A stretch of DNA of 64,000 bases from contig JABCPU010000206.1 in the NCBI GenBank assembly GCA_016800925.1, positions 1 to 64,000 on the forward strand, written 5' to 3'. The notes below the pieces were generated by a model. That model did not search any database. It saw nothing but the letters and a program-made list of their open reading frames with translations, and was not told the origin of the DNA. This document shows positions 31,483-43,660 of the stretch, one piece after another (the stretch's first letter is position 1; each line of letters starts with the position of its first letter). This DNA comes from Suillus spraguei. Taxonomy: Eukaryota > Basidiomycota > Agaricomycetes > Boletales > Suillaceae. The position numbers and the translations under genes are program-made.

Positions 31483-32487
31483 TCAGCGAGAGCAAACGTA
31501 CATTTTCACAGGATACAGCCCTTTGGGAAGCCCGTGTTGAATTTTCTCTTGGATGATCTTGAGACCCGCATGCTGGAAAACATCTTTGAACGCGAGGTCT
31601 GACCTACAAAGCAAATTCAAGATTTTGTAACACAAATTAATTCCTACGGACCGAGTGAAGGTCGAATCTTGCTCGTCAAAAACGATAACCGGGCCATTTT
31701 GCTCGTGGCATATATTCTCCTTCACTACGATGAGACTCCTCGCATCGCGTAGAGCCTTCTTGCTCCTCTGCAGGAACTGCACAAGATCATCATCTTTCAA
31801 GTGACCTAGGCACCACTGGCACCATATCACGTCAAATTTCGATTCCGTATCGTCGTCATCATCTTGCGGCAGATAACCGACACGATCCAGAGGATTCCCT
31901 GGTGCAACCGGGTCAAAAGATTGCAAAGCACCTTTGAAGAACGTGACGCTCTTCGATTGATCAGCGATACCCTTCCATAAAACCCTATACCCGCTGTCAT
32001 TGATTTCCAAACAGGATTCGCTGGCTTTTCCGCGCGATCGGGCTTCGTTGATAAGAGGCTCCACAGGCTCGAGCAGGACAACATCTGAGACAAGATGAAG
32101 GAGGACATCTGACGTGACGCGTCCAACACCTGCGCCGACATCAAGAGCTCTCACGCGTCTGGTTTCAGGCGGAGGGGCGGAGAGACTCCGCAACGGCGAT
32201 GGAACTGTGGATAGTTCTGGAAGGAGATCGAGGAGGAAGCGACGCGATCCAAGAGCATCGACACGAGGAAGTGACTGTCACCAATGCTTCAGTACAGGGG
32301 TTCGTTGGCGAGGGAGAAGATATAAGTCACCCCCGTCCCATATCCACCTGGATGTCACGTTAGCCGATATTCAATGGCAAAGTGGCTAGTAATGAGGCAC
32401 ACCAAGCACGCCATCGTAGTTTGCGGGTTGGGTAGCCCAATATTGAATACCTGCTTCAAGGTCTGGAACTGGATTGATGGCAGACAT
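31483..32487 (-). CDS. TAE1: protein N-terminal alpha-N-methyltransferase (NTM1/TAE1 family)
   Basis: The ATG is at 32487 (MSAINPVPDLEAGIQYWATQ); two introns (about 32391-32338 and 32321-32277) lead into the large last exon ending at 31483. The product is about 280 aa. Family marks are GIQYWATQPANYDGVLGG near the N-terminus, SLPRVDALGSRRFLLDLLP, motif I RALDVGAGVGRVTSDVLL, and DVIWCQWCLGHLKDDDLVQF, the post-motif of this group. Members methylate the alpha-amino group of proteins beginning X-Pro-Lys after Met removal, including ribosomal proteins L12 and S25 in yeast. It lies 276 bp downstream of the CSM3/SWI3 gene on the same strand. Confidence 0.92.
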
Positions 32488-32762
32488 CGTCTATCGTTGC
32501 TGTGATCATGAGGCACATCTGTTTATGTTAGGGTCACGTGATTCCAACTTGTGCGATCGGACATCATTATGCTATCGAGGAGCTACATATTTTGCCTTAA
32601 CCAAACCTTTATAGACACAGGAAGATATATCGAGGAGTACATCTGCATTGGTTGGAATCGGATCCAGAGGACGGACGTGATGAAGGAAGAAGTTCGGCTA
32701 TGGTATTCAACGACAAGATTATATTATGACATTCGGTTATTTTATGCACGTACCATCTTGAT
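32488..32762. other. intergenic region between minus-strand genes
   Basis: No separate gene; it includes the promoter of the NTM1-like gene and the 3' UTR of CSM3/SWI3. Confidence 0.5.
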
Positions 32763-34117
32763 CTACGCATATATATCATCAAAGTCTTCGTCATTTGTGC
32801 CGAGAGACGTGTTAGCGATTACTGTCGAAGGTACGCTCAAGACGGACGACACAGGAAGTTGCTTCGACGCTGTATACTCTTCCCTCTCTAGTTCTCGCAC
32901 CATATCCCACATCTCTTCATCCTGGTCATCGACTAAGAGGCTTGGTTTACTACTCTTCGGAGGCGGCGGGGTAGGATTGCGGATTTGGTCATCGAATATT
33001 TCGAGGTCATTCCACATCGCCTCTTCGTCGATTTCCATCCCATCTGCGACCTCGGGTGGTAAGATTTTATATTTTGCTTTTGGTGCGGGAGGTGCAGGGG
33101 AAACAGAACGTTGTGCTCTGAATGCAGCAAGGCGTTTCTCCTCCTCTCTAACGACAGCATCAATATCAAAGTCGTCATCTTCGGCCTCTGACGAGGGCGG
33201 AAGAGACGGGGACGGGGCACGCAAAGAGGACGAATCGTCATTCACATCTGCACCCTTAGAATTTGAATCGGTGAGGTCGATAACGTCGTCGCCACCATGT
33301 TCTCCTGGTTCCTTGCCATTGACAAGGCCTTTCGCCTCGTCACGCCATACGCTCAAGCGAACCTTCATTTATGTGTGATTGTGATATGCGAATGCGATCG
33401 ATATTCGGTCATACCTGCATCCGTTTTGAGTGACATAATTTTTCAACGCGCTCAACGGTGTCCTTGAATGGAGTTTTGGGGTATAATCTATGAGACCAAA
33501 ACTGGTATACTTGGAGAATCCGCTGGAGGTCTGAACGCTAACAGACATCCAGACTCATCTGCATCAGCGCTCAAGTCTGCTGTCAGTGTGACTCACCTCA
33601 TGACCTTTCCCTTTAACTTTAAAATTCTTGATATTTTGAATGAGTTGTGGGAACCCCGATGCTCCAATCAAACTTGTTTCATCGAGTAATGCAACCTTCT
33701 TTCTCTCTTTTTCTCTTCATTTCCTTTTCCCTTGTTTTCCTTTCCCCCCTCATTGTCTTCGTCAGGACCTAAATCTCTTGGTGGAGAACTACTAGGCAAG
33801 ATTTGATGCGGCGTCAACGCATGTTTTGCCTCAGCCTGTTTGCGGAGTGCCTCAAGGTCGAGGGCGGGCGCAAGGGGCTTATATCTCAGGTCATTCTCCT
33901 CTCCATCATCATTATCGATATCGGCAAAGAGCGCGTCTACGTCTGGTCTTGGCGCTGAGCTAGTAGGTCTCTTTGGCGGTGGTCGGTCATCTTCATTGTC
34001 CGAGTCAGAAAGAAATAATGTCTCTCTTGAGCGCTTCTGAGAGCTAAGTGTATCAGAATGTGGCGTAATAGCGTGATTGGGGGAAATTGGCGCGTCCCAG
34101 ATGTCGTCGAGAGACAT
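32763..34117 (-). CDS. CSM3: replication fork protection complex subunit Csm3/Swi3 (TIPIN)
   Basis: The protein starts MSLDDIWDAPISP at 34117. The Swi3 domain reads LIGASGFPQLIQNIKNFKVK, an intron (33594-33541), DLQRILQVYQFWSHRLYPK and TPFKDTVERVEKLCHSKRM, a second intron (about 33415-33364), then VRLSVWRDEAKG. The C-terminal half is acidic and disordered. With Tof1/Swi1 this protein stabilises stalled forks and activates the S-phase checkpoint. Between the N-terminal exon and the Swi3 domain the frame shifts by one base in a purine-rich run near 33700-33715, and no convincing intron repairs it; an assembly indel is likely. The 275-codon plus-strand ORF over the same region is a shadow. Confidence 0.9.
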
Positions 34118-35010
34118 GATTAATGTTCTGGTGCAAAGACGCGTTATTTTGATGTGTTTGTCCGATGCGCGTTGTTCTCTCCTTTGTGTAAATTCTTGTA
34201 AATTCCTTACAGCTATTTCCATATCGATAGGCCAAAATGGATTCTACACGCTCACCGACCTAAAGGTGCAGCACAGCGTCGATCAAATGTCATATCCACC
34301 GTTATGCATCATGGTAGGGAATCGTCGTCACATACCGGAGTCCGTCAAACAACAATGTCTGCCTACGTCAAATCGAGGGACACTGCCTATGTCACTCACT
34401 GCAGTTAGTATCGTACCGTCAGTCGTATGCTTCACCTCTCACAGCTCAGGGTTTGTCATTCAAAAGCCCTTGTAAGCTGGTCGTCCTCGTCTGTTCATAA
34501 CCATTGCGAAGACTTTGTGAAGGGGTGTTTTCACGCATAAAAAGGTACGAGGACCAGACCACTCATGCTTTTGAAAGTCTCTAAGATTATCTTCGGACTA
34601 GCTCGTGAAGTCAGCCGCCAAACGCAATGAGGAAATTTATGACCTTTATCACAGAAAACTTTCGCCCTGATCAGTTCGTTTTATTGATGAATCAGCCTGT
34701 AACCGGATAACCACAAGTCATCAAATGGCATAGTACCATTTTTTCGTTCAAGGTCAAAGGTAAGATCCATGACTATCAGCTCCGAAAATTGTTGAAAATG
34801 TTGAATACAGGTATTTGATAGTTTCTGCTCGAGCTTGATGGAATGCTGCAGCTGCATCTTGATGACCTCACATACGTTGGCGGCATCCCATCAATCTGCG
34901 TTACTGTATGGCCGCGACGACGTCAGTATCATTCACCTGTTCGCACTCGTTGTCGACAACGGTCTTCAACTGTGGTAAAACGGCCGTGAGTTCATGTACG
35001 ACGTCTCACT
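34118..35010. other. no gene; imperfect long hairpin at 34456-34580
   Basis: No coding signal. CAAAAGCCCTTGTAAGCTGG and TCGTCCTCGT near 34460-34492 are mirrored as ACGAGGACCAGACC and CATGCTTTTGAAAG near 34547-34578, an inverted repeat of about 33 bp with a spacer of about 55 bp. It could be a small foldback or MITE remnant. Confidence 0.45.
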
Positions 35011-36221
35011 TCATCCAGAAGAGTTGTGGACCGGCAATAAACGGGGAGGTGAAGATGCCTTGACACTTCTTGCCTGCAAAAGATCATAGTTAGAATCCTT
35101 AACAGCACATGTATGTAGCTTGTGGTCGATGACAATTCGATTATGCTGGGGAAAAGGACCTCCGAGTAACAAAGGAGTACAAAGGTTTGGTGCGATCATC
35201 GCACGTATGGCCCGTGACATATAAGCTTGGTCCAGCTAAGTATAAGACAACTTGATATATTGCGAGACAATGAACGATTCTTTATGACAATGCGAGGGAG
35301 ACGGGCAAGGGCTTATAGAGTTGGCGAGGTTTTCACCAATCAGAACTAGAGAAGAGTCATGGTCAATAAGAGCAGAAATCTAAATAGGAGAAGAAACAGC
35401 AGGTCCATCAACGAGCCAGTCCCAACGAAGGTGAGGGGTTTGTAGCGGAGCCACGCACTCTTCGCCTGAGTCAGTACCATTTCCTAGCACTGCGGATGAC
35501 ATCACGACGGCAACTGTTTCGTTCTCCTCGACGTCTACAGCGGCGACTACCTCCTTCAACAGTAGACGCCGTCAGCGTTTTGTAAGATGCGCCATCGTCG
35601 ACTTCCTGTTGGATGTTGAACGAGCGCGTTCGGCACGAAGTACAGCTTCTACAGCTTCCTTCTGCCTAGCTAGATAGCGCAGATGCTTCTGCTCGAGGAT
35701 ACAAACTGATTCGATCCACTTGTGTAGGTCGTCCTTGACGATGTTCCCTGCATCGTACTCAGCAGAAAGGTCAACGTTCATATGCGATTCGAGATGGTAG
35801 AGTATGTTAATGTCAGCGAGGTGAGATGATGTTCCTCGAAGGAGGATATTCTGGCGCTGAACGTCTATAGCCCACTGCTTAAAGGGGCGCTGTCCTTGCG
35901 TAGAGGATAGCATCTTCCGTCGGAGGATGCCTACCCAGTCCGGGGGAAGCCAAGTGCTGCGGATCTCAACCATGTATTCCCTGACGACAAGGCGTCAATC
36001 TCTTCCTTGTTCGTAAGATACCAGTTTTGAATACGCGGGTCCTGCATTCCCCGGGCGACCTTCTTGACCATCTCGTCCTCGGGAATATCCTTGTAAACGA
36101 AGAATTGCATGCACCCCATCTCCCACGACAATAAGGCCTCGGGGGTTATTTCACCTACGGTGAAGAAAGGAGGCTCGCTTACAGACGACCGTTTTACTCG
36201 GGCATTCTTAGAGGCGGACAT
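35011..36221 (-). pseudogene. gypsy retrotransposon gag-protease remnant
   Basis: Starting at the ATG at 36221 (MSASKNARVKRSS), Gag is readable as ITPEALLSWEMGCMQFFVYK and VKKVARGMQDPRIQNWY. After a one-base frame change near 35970 it continues MVEIRSTWLPPDWVGIL to about 35575. Further on, HLRWDWLVDGPAV and ALIDHDSSLVLI (about 35430-35340) mark the retropepsin region; its active site reads D-H-D in place of D-S/T-G. LLLGGPFPQHNRIVIDH (about 35165) follows. RT and integrase are absent, so this is a 5' fragment of a third gypsy lineage. Confidence 0.8.
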
Positions 36222-37632
36222 GACAGGGGTAGTTGACGTAATGTAGTCGGGAGAGTCTGGATATATGCGCGGTGGTTGACCTGCGCACACGCGAGTTTTG
36301 TAGTGACAATACAATAGACGTTCGAGCGGCAACAGGTGACAACACCAGGTCCAGCGATGTATGCACCGAAGGTATGTCGGCGAGCGGTGCTCTAAGCTTG
36401 GAACGGCTCCCTGTCGCGATGAACGACGGAGGTACGAGAATACGAGAACGGCGGTAACGGTAGACGACCAACACTAACAGTCGATCGGACAGAGATAACG
36501 TGGATGAGCGTGCGGTATGGTAAAGAGACAATATACTACTGTGTGTCAAGGGACGGTGAGGTAAACGATGCAAATACAAACCAACAACCCGCGGTGACCA
36601 ATCACATCATTCGTTGACTGACAGGATAATCATTTCACATTAAATGTAATATTGTGGTTGAGCTTTAATCTGTCTCATGATTATCCGTCGGGCAAGGGTA
36701 AGTCGTGTAGCATACCAAGCGACGATTCCGAGGGTTCGAACGTTGAACGTTCAGCAACCACCGGCACCATTCACTGTTTGAGAAGGTCAGCCTTGCAAAC
36801 TAGCTGAAGACGTCGATGATATATCACCTTTTATCACTACTGCGACAGTGTCTAGCGATTTGGCAGTGGTCAAGTACTAGCGTCTGCGCATAAATTTTTC
36901 GAGCACGCGTGGCAGTCATGCACGCACGACAGAATCTAGAAATTCTTATCAAGAAATCGATGATGCACATCCAGTAACAAGGTCACGTCCAGACTCCAGA
37001 CCTCCACATGGCTATTAAATATCAAGTACTGGACATGTGGTTGCAGAGTAGTGGACGCAAAAAGTAAGATCACAATCGAGTGATTTCGATTTCGCAAAAC
37101 GAGAGAAACGACACCTTCCAGTTAGCATATGTATCCGTGCCAGTTTCCCGTTTTCCCTCGGGAACCTATCCCTATCACATCCGCCGTGAACGATATTACA
37201 GCCATCTGGACGGAAGAGCTCAAGAGCAAGGACGAAGCCAGGCATGTCTTTTGGATTTGAGGTATGAAACATGACACGGAAAACGTTCACGCGTTCGCTT
37301 CCGCTATAGTCCTGGACGGAGAGGAGAATGTCAGACTAGACCTACACTGACACCTTCCGAAGCCTGGCGTGAATGTCTGCGTTCACTTGCGAGCTACTGA
37401 ACTGCGATATCCCTTTGAAATTTAGATGATCCATACACTTTCCGGTATTCATTTCTTTGAATCCTCGTTTATTGTCCTGTGGGGCAAAGCCCTATGCTGG
37501 ACATTACGTACTGTCCCGGTATTCATAACCCCGGTGCGGATGGTTTTTCACCATTTGCAGTGACAGAATTCATTCATTCAGGTGCTATAAAATGCAGAGT
37601 AAATATCATACAACGGTGTGAACTAGATACTG
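36222..37632. other. no gene recognised
   Basis: Possible untranslated or LTR leftovers of the neighbouring remnant and intergenic DNA. Short ORFs show no family resemblance. Confidence 0.45.
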
Positions 37633-39818
37633 TCACTCTACATTCGGTGGTGCCCAGAGTACACAACGCCCACTTGCGCTTCCTGTTGCACATCTTTCGA
37701 TAATGCTTGGGTGGGAACACGTCACAGCTTGTGTGGCAGTGAGCCTGAGATGCCAAAGTTAGTTATGGTCACCCAAGACTCATATCACTTACCGACTGTC
37801 TTGGAGTCTCGCAATCAAGTGTCCCTGAAATTCAAAATGTTAGAGCCAGTCGAAGGGGCTAATGTATGGATGAGTACCTTGCACGAATATATGTCCAGAG
37901 CGTGGTTCATATTCCCGATCTACAATGTCATCAGTTAGGCGATAGACTGTGCTCGGTTGTAACAAGTCACTGACTGTGAAGTGGGGGAATACGTCAGGGT
38001 TGGGATTCCAGACAGCACGAAGAATAGTCACCCATTTTCCCTGGAAAGCGTCAGTAAAGGAGAAAGGAGTACGATGACGAGAATGGTCCTTACTGTCTGA
38101 CAATTATGTTTGATCCCGCGGAAAGGAGTGAAGGAGGGGAAAGCGGGTGATGAATTATACTTCGCGACATTCAAATCCCACACTGTAAAACAGTCAGTTT
38201 GTATTGACGCACGCAAATATATCACCCACATCTTATTGAATCGTCGTAACTTGTACTGACAATACTTCTCCCTCTCGGGTCCCAGTATGCTGAGCTCACC
38301 GACTTTCCATGTTGGAACATACCGCGAACAGTACCCTTCCCCTTCTTTGACTGGACTAAGTCTTCGACAGTGTCTTGGCTAAGTTGATATGGGCCAGATG
38401 TGGTGGTCAATTGCTGTAGTTTCCTGCTGTCCCACACCCTTAGGAACACACTGTTGAGAAAAAAACAAGGGCATCGATGATAATATCTTACTTCAAGACA
38501 CGACTGTTCGACGCCGTGAGCAAGAAATGTGGACTTGTCGGGTTGATGCTAACGGTGCCAATTTTTGCAGGTGACAGACCATACCAACAGGCTTTATCCT
38601 TTGGTTCCCGAAGATCAAGGTGAGTGAGGCCACCGGAAGTGTCGGATATCCACATTTCGTGGCCACCAACTGGAAGGTCCATACTTGTGATCAGGTGTTC
38701 TGAAGAGAATATCTCTTGCGAAATGCCCGAGACGAAAGACAAGCGACGTATTGTGCCATCGTATGAGGTCGTAAACAGCTATAAAAACACTCTTAGTGCA
38801 ACCGTTCCATGAACAAGTTAGGTCCTCACACTATGTGCATCAACTGGGTCAAATTTTATGGATGATATTGACGATTTCGCAGAAGCAGGCCAGTGACACT
38901 GGAGACGCCAATGCTTCCCACCTTCGCTATATTCTGCAGAGATATTGCCATCTTCATCTTCAATCTCATCTACGGGGGCTCTGGCATCCCATATTCCAAT
39001 TTGACCATGTTTGTCTACATGCATGTTAGTGAATTGCCAATCACTTGATCACGGTACCTTACCCCCAAAGAACACTAGATCCTTTGTGGCCTCTGGGTGG
39101 TAGGCAGCGCTGTAGACTCTCTCTACAGTCACCTTGGCACGAGACACTACCCTCAGCTTCTGAAGTTTGTTTTTCAATTCTGTGATTTCAGCTTCATTCT
39201 TCTGGTCTTCATGAAATACAAATGCATCTGCATCTGCGGCAAGTCTTGGTAGCGGGACATTCGTAATGGCTTGCAAGGATGATCGGAGCGAGCTGAGTTC
39301 CGACTCCTCTAAATTTTCCCCTAACGTAGTGAGATCCAATTCCTGATGTCTGGGGCGTTTTGCGAGACGAGCTTTCTCCTCAGCCTCGATGCGCTCTTGC
39401 TCTTCGATTCGACGCCTTTTCTTTTGTTCTTCCTGCAGTGCAATCAATAATAAATACCGGAAGACTACAGTCATACTGGCGCTCACTTCACGTCGCTTCT
39501 TCTGTGCAGCAGTTTCGTTTGGATCCACGACCTCTTTCTTAAGACGTGCGCTCTGCCTACGAGGCGGCTCTACAACTTCCAAATGTTCCCGTTTCACCTT
39601 CTTCGCAGGTTGAGTAGGCTTCACTCTTTTTCTTGGGGACGGCTTGGGCTTGGGGGGAATGCCGAGTTGAGTGACGGCGTCCTTGAGATCAAGCTCCTCC
39701 AGGAGTGCGCGATTGCGCGCGATGTTGGCCTCACGCTCAAGTTCGCTTGAGTTACATGCTTAGTACTGGATTGTGCGCGAAAGATGAAGTGAACTTACTA
39801 TGCTGTTAACTCAGACAT
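37633..39818 (-). CDS. CMR1: CMR1/WDR76-type WD40 DNA damage-binding protein
   Basis: The gene begins with a small exon (MSELTA, ATG at 39818). After an intron comes a basic coiled-coil N-terminus (ELEREANIARNRALLEELDL, then a KR-rich stretch broken by an intron near 39435-39490). The WD40 part begins VTVERVYSAAYHPEATKDLV and continues GQIGIWDARAPVDEI, HEMWISDTSGGLTHLDLREP, HFLLTASNSRVLKVWDSRKL and VSTSYDDSIR..VWDLN. It ends LWAPPNVE with a stop at 37633-37635. About eight introns are needed. Yeast Cmr1 binds chromatin, gathers in an intranuclear quality-control site after replication stress and associates with the CCT chaperonin. Length and blade order fit the family. Confidence 0.9.
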
Positions 39819-40349
39819 CGTGTATGTTTGGCGTATGCAAGCAATTGAAGACAAGATCGCTGAGACGCGTCGCGTGATGTCACGGGTCACGCGCTTTTGC
39901 ATTACAGCCCCTGTCTCTTGCTTATTACATACAGTATGCAAGACAAACTCATTCTTCATTGTTACATTTTCGATATCGACTACGGTACGGAAACTGTGGA
40001 TACAACGACATGGTCATGAAGAGAAATAGCTAAAAGAAACATATAGGTAATCTACTAGGTCATCAAAATGACGCAAGACAGAAATATAAAGTTGCGCAAG
40101 GCGAGCAGATATCGAATAGATAAAATAACTGCGGACGTGACAAGAAAGCATGTGCAGGACAGCGATTGTATAGCCCGACAATGTTCTAGGTTATCAAATG
40201 CGGAGATGACTCAAAAAATGGGGCGTCGCAAAAAAGAAGAAGAAGAATGCTAGTCACTGACTAGCAACAAGGAATCACTAGTAAAATGAGGGACATGTCT
40301 AGAGGCGGGAAGATTGACTAACACACCTCGGCTCAAAAGTATCTCCCTC
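39819..40349. other. intergenic, no gene seen
   Basis: No coding signal beyond a short A-rich ORF (40068-40253) without resemblance. Confidence 0.5.
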
Positions 40350-42180
40350 CTAGGTAACCTCAAACACAGAAGTTTCAAGAAGTCTGAACTGAGTCGTGTC
40401 CTTTGAATTCTCGCTCCACCCCACAATCTCCCTCCAGTTGACTGAATTCGCTTCCTTCTCGCCTGCACCTGCAAACAGTCCTACATCATCGTCCGATAAC
40501 CCGCGGAAGATGAGAAATAGGCGCGTGAAGACGCAGGGGTCAGAGGTAACTGAAATGTCGATTGCGGCGGCTATCTTCGAGGGGGAGAGGAAACGGTAGG
40601 CAATGTTTTTGTGGGCTGAAAATGCGGAGATGTTGTTACTGCGCACGTCAATGTCAATGTCAGCCATGTCAAACAAACGGCATGGGAACACGCACTTGAT
40701 GAAGTTGGTTCGCGCGTGCATAGACATGCCTAACTGGTCCAGGACGCTCATAAGGTGGGGCACAAAATCTCGGAAAGACATAGCGTATCCGTTTCGGGGT
40801 GCAATAAAGTCATTAGGGTCGACCATCGATGGGTCGGGTCTGCATAGTATAAGGACAAATGATCTAGGGATGACAGGCAAGGCACTTACACAGCTTCGTA
40901 ATATAACGACGTTGTAACCATCTCACTCTCAAAATGCTCGAGCGCACCACCAGGGTGAACGCGCAGAAAATACTTCACTTTGGTTTCGTTAACTGGCTGC
41001 GCAGGGGGCCATGTAAGTTCAAGCCTCCATAGCGGGTTAACTGAGAGAATGACATCGCAATACTGCTGGGCGGGCGAAAGGATGCTCAGGTGGCATTTGA
41101 CAGAAGAAGGTTTAGTAGCGGTCGTGAGCTTACTCATGACACGCGAGTCAAAGAGCATGTCGGGTGGGACGTCAGGATTGACTATACGGGTGCCTGTGAA
41201 GTCGACAGAGTGGGTGCCGCCGTCGTGCACTATGTTCAGCTTGCCCCAAAACTGGCCATCGACAACAGTACCGTCTTCCATTCGGGCCATATCGACGTCG
41301 TCAGCAGAAGCAACTGTTGTTTCTAGGACCACGTGTTGGCCGGGCACAAGCTCCAAGTTAAATGTGGCAGGCATTTCCGTGACCGGCGGCGGACTGAAAA
41401 CATCTCAAGCAGTGCACGACTAACTCAAAGGTGTACTTACGGTGGTGGCCTATGACACAGTTAGCTTAGACTAGTTTATGATCATGACATCAAACTTACG
41501 GTGGTTCATCAGGTGGCGGAGGGGCATCACTTACAATCTCCACCCGCAGCCCTTGCACACCCATTATCGCAATTTGGTACGAATCCTCACCGGTCAACTA
41601 CTCGTATCTGCCATGAGCCATCCCTATCAGACATAGATGTCGATCACGCACATAGATATAGGGCCCGGAAACCAGCCGCTAGCAATGACGTCAGTAAATA
41701 TCATCCAACCTGACGGCGCCAACTTACAGAGGCATGAAGGGATGCGAATTCAACAGGAACACGGAGGCCGAAGATGGCATCTGGGGGAGGTTTTGTCCAA
41801 TCTCTAGCTACCGCCTCGAGTTCCTGTGCAGGAACAAATCAGCCGGACACGGGCAACGACCACCGCCACTTACGGGGAAACTATTAGGTAGCTGTGGCGG
41901 AAGAAGAAAGATGTTACAAGAGGATATGAGGGTGAAGGGGAAATGTCCGTACCACTCTGACAGTCTCCATATCCTCATAGGCAAGTGTGAGAAGTCGCTG
42001 TCGTGCAAGCGCCATTTGGGCTTGCCTCTCGCGGAACTCGCTCTCCTTGTCTTTTTTCTTGAACTTTCCCCAGAAAGATTGAGAGGGGAGACTGGCGCTG
42101 GTTGATCTGCATGAAGAAAACATTTGAAGGCTGATAATTTGGAGATCTGTGGCCTTTTCTTACGCTGGAGAGAGAAGCAT
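40350..42180 (-). CDS. conserved agaricomycete protein of unknown function
   Basis: The start is MLLSPA at 42180, joined by an intron to SLPSQSFWGKFKKKDKESEF and a basic helix (RERQAQMALARQRLLTLAYE). After several short introns come VARDWTKPPPDAIFGLRVPV, WQIRVVD, SYQIAIMGVQGLRVEI, then a large exon with ELVPGQHVVLETTVASADDV, FWGKLNIVHDGGTHSVDFTG and WRLELTWPPAQPVNETKVKY. The final exons read DPNDFIAPRNGYAMSFRDFV and NNISAFSAHKNIAYRFLSPS; the stop is at 40350. I know no function for it; the quality of the exon structure argues for a real, conserved gene. One extra base near 41590-41600 breaks the frame between IRVVD and the next segment, possibly an assembly indel. Confidence 0.75.
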
Positions 42181-42582
42181 AGCTGAAATAACGGAGGGCT
42201 GGGGATTAGAGTATGAGGAAAAGAGTCATGCCAAACTGAAAAGGGATTTTCAATTATTAGCAGGTCAAGAACACGCGATAAAAACACGAGGCAAGGAGCC
42301 AATTGCTGTAAAAGATAGGTCAAGTCATCAAGCGCTCGAACCAATCCCATGACCCGGACTCACGAGAACTTTCTATAGCCAAGTTTGATGATAATCAATA
42401 CCCACAGCAGGTAACCCTTGACCCGACGTGGATACGAGTCTGACAAAGGACTTTCAAGGTCAAACCAATCATTCGATAATCACTTCAGATGACTCGCACA
42501 TCAAGCTGTGTAGATGCGTGGCACGTGGCAACAGCACGCAACAATACTTGCTTGTGTGGCAACCAAGCCAAACACCAAAATC
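42181..42582. promoter_or_regulatory. divergent promoter region
   Basis: A head-to-head gap of about 400 bp between the unknown-function gene (minus) and the AIM34-like gene (plus). No specific site recognised. Confidence 0.5.
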
Positions 42583-43660
42583 ATGTTTCGAGCTGTCGTG
42601 TGCCAGAAAAATCTAACAAATGCTTCACGCTTCACAGTAAACCACAGGAATTTTGTTTCTACGGTTCTTCTCTCCCGAACTTGGGAAGATGAGACTCTGG
42701 TCACTTTGCGTCATGAAGCGAAAACTCGAGGTCTTTCGACGTGAGTACTTTCGGCTCGGCTTACTTTGTTCTCCTCATCTTATTCGCATTGGAATCCGGA
42801 CTGATCGTACTATCAGCAAGGGCAACAAATCTGACATCATAAATCGAATTCAGGTTCACGAGGATTCTAGAGCGGCCCGAGCTCTTCCTACACCCGCCGC
42901 GTCTCGCAATGTGTCTTCCTCTGCCGCTGCACCACAGACAGCATCCCCGGGCATACCGCCTGCATCCCAGCCCGCGAGTGCATCAAAGATATCCGACTCT
43001 TTCCTGGTCAGATTGCCCAACCTCTCTCAAGATGGGCCATGCGAACCCGTTCAACCAGTGAGTGTCTCCCCTCTTTCTTTGATCGATGAGGCGGTCCAAT
43101 TTAAGTTACGGGTCTAACGGTTTTATCCCTCATCGACCATATCGAGTCTTTGTCTCCTTGATATGATCTTTCATTATCACATCTGATCATCATCCCCTCA
43201 GCCCTTCGTTCCCGATTTTTGGGATTCCTCCAGTCCGAAACCCGAGCCCATAGAGCCTTCTCACCCAAAATTACATGTTGTTTCCGGGTCTGCGACACAT
43301 CCTGATGGTGGTCCCACCTACAACCTTGAAAAGCCCCAGGATGCAGTGGTTATCGAGGAAGTGGTGGTTATCGAGCCTGAAGGTCAAGCCAAACCCGCGA
43401 TTGAATCTGGCCTATTCCGTGACTTGGCCAATGATCTTGGGCTGCAGCGGAGTTTCCGAGTTGGCGAGGCGGTCTCGAATGTGGTGCGGGCTGCCAAGGA
43501 GCAAGGGCCTGATGTACACGCCAAATCTAGGCCCCTTAACAATGAGCAAACCAGAGGAGTTTGGATCTTGCTCGGTTTGCTTGCAGGGTCATGGATCGTT
43601 GGAGGGTGGGTGAATCGGTCGGTTCCTGAAGTGCACAGCACGGAGGAAGGCAAGCATTAG
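42583..43660 (+). CDS. AIM34: mitochondrial SAP-domain membrane protein (AIM34-like)
   Basis: Three exons: 42583-42740, 42817-43057 and 43202-43660. The start (MFRAVVCQKNLTNASRF) gives a basic, acid-poor presequence typical of mitochondrial import. A SAP motif, ETLVTLRHEAKTRGLST-KG-NKSDIINRI, spans intron 1; a Ser/Ala/Pro-rich linker follows. A single predicted membrane segment (GVWILLGLLAGSWIVGGWV) lies near the C-terminus. This order, presequence, SAP domain, linker and one C-terminal membrane helix, matches fungal Aim34-type proteins of the mitochondrial inner membrane, whose biochemical role is not defined. Family assignment is by architecture. Confidence 0.72.

Noticed and set aside
31483..32487. 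The N-terminal methyltransferase as part of the peptide cluster
   Set aside because: Its motifs identify the conserved NTM1/TAE1 family; it is 4 kb from the accessory genes and next to CSM3.
32551..33378. 275-codon plus-strand ORF, the longest but one in the set
   Set aside because: It overlaps the minus-strand CSM3/SWI3 C-terminal exon and has Ser/Phe-rich low-complexity content typical of an antisense shadow.
37015..37290. 91-codon minus ORF considered as a retroelement fragment
   Set aside because: No motif of RT, integrase or gag could be found.
41808..42350. 180-codon minus ORF
   Set aside because: It runs through introns of the 40350-42180 gene; the conserved protein is in another frame joined by splice sites.
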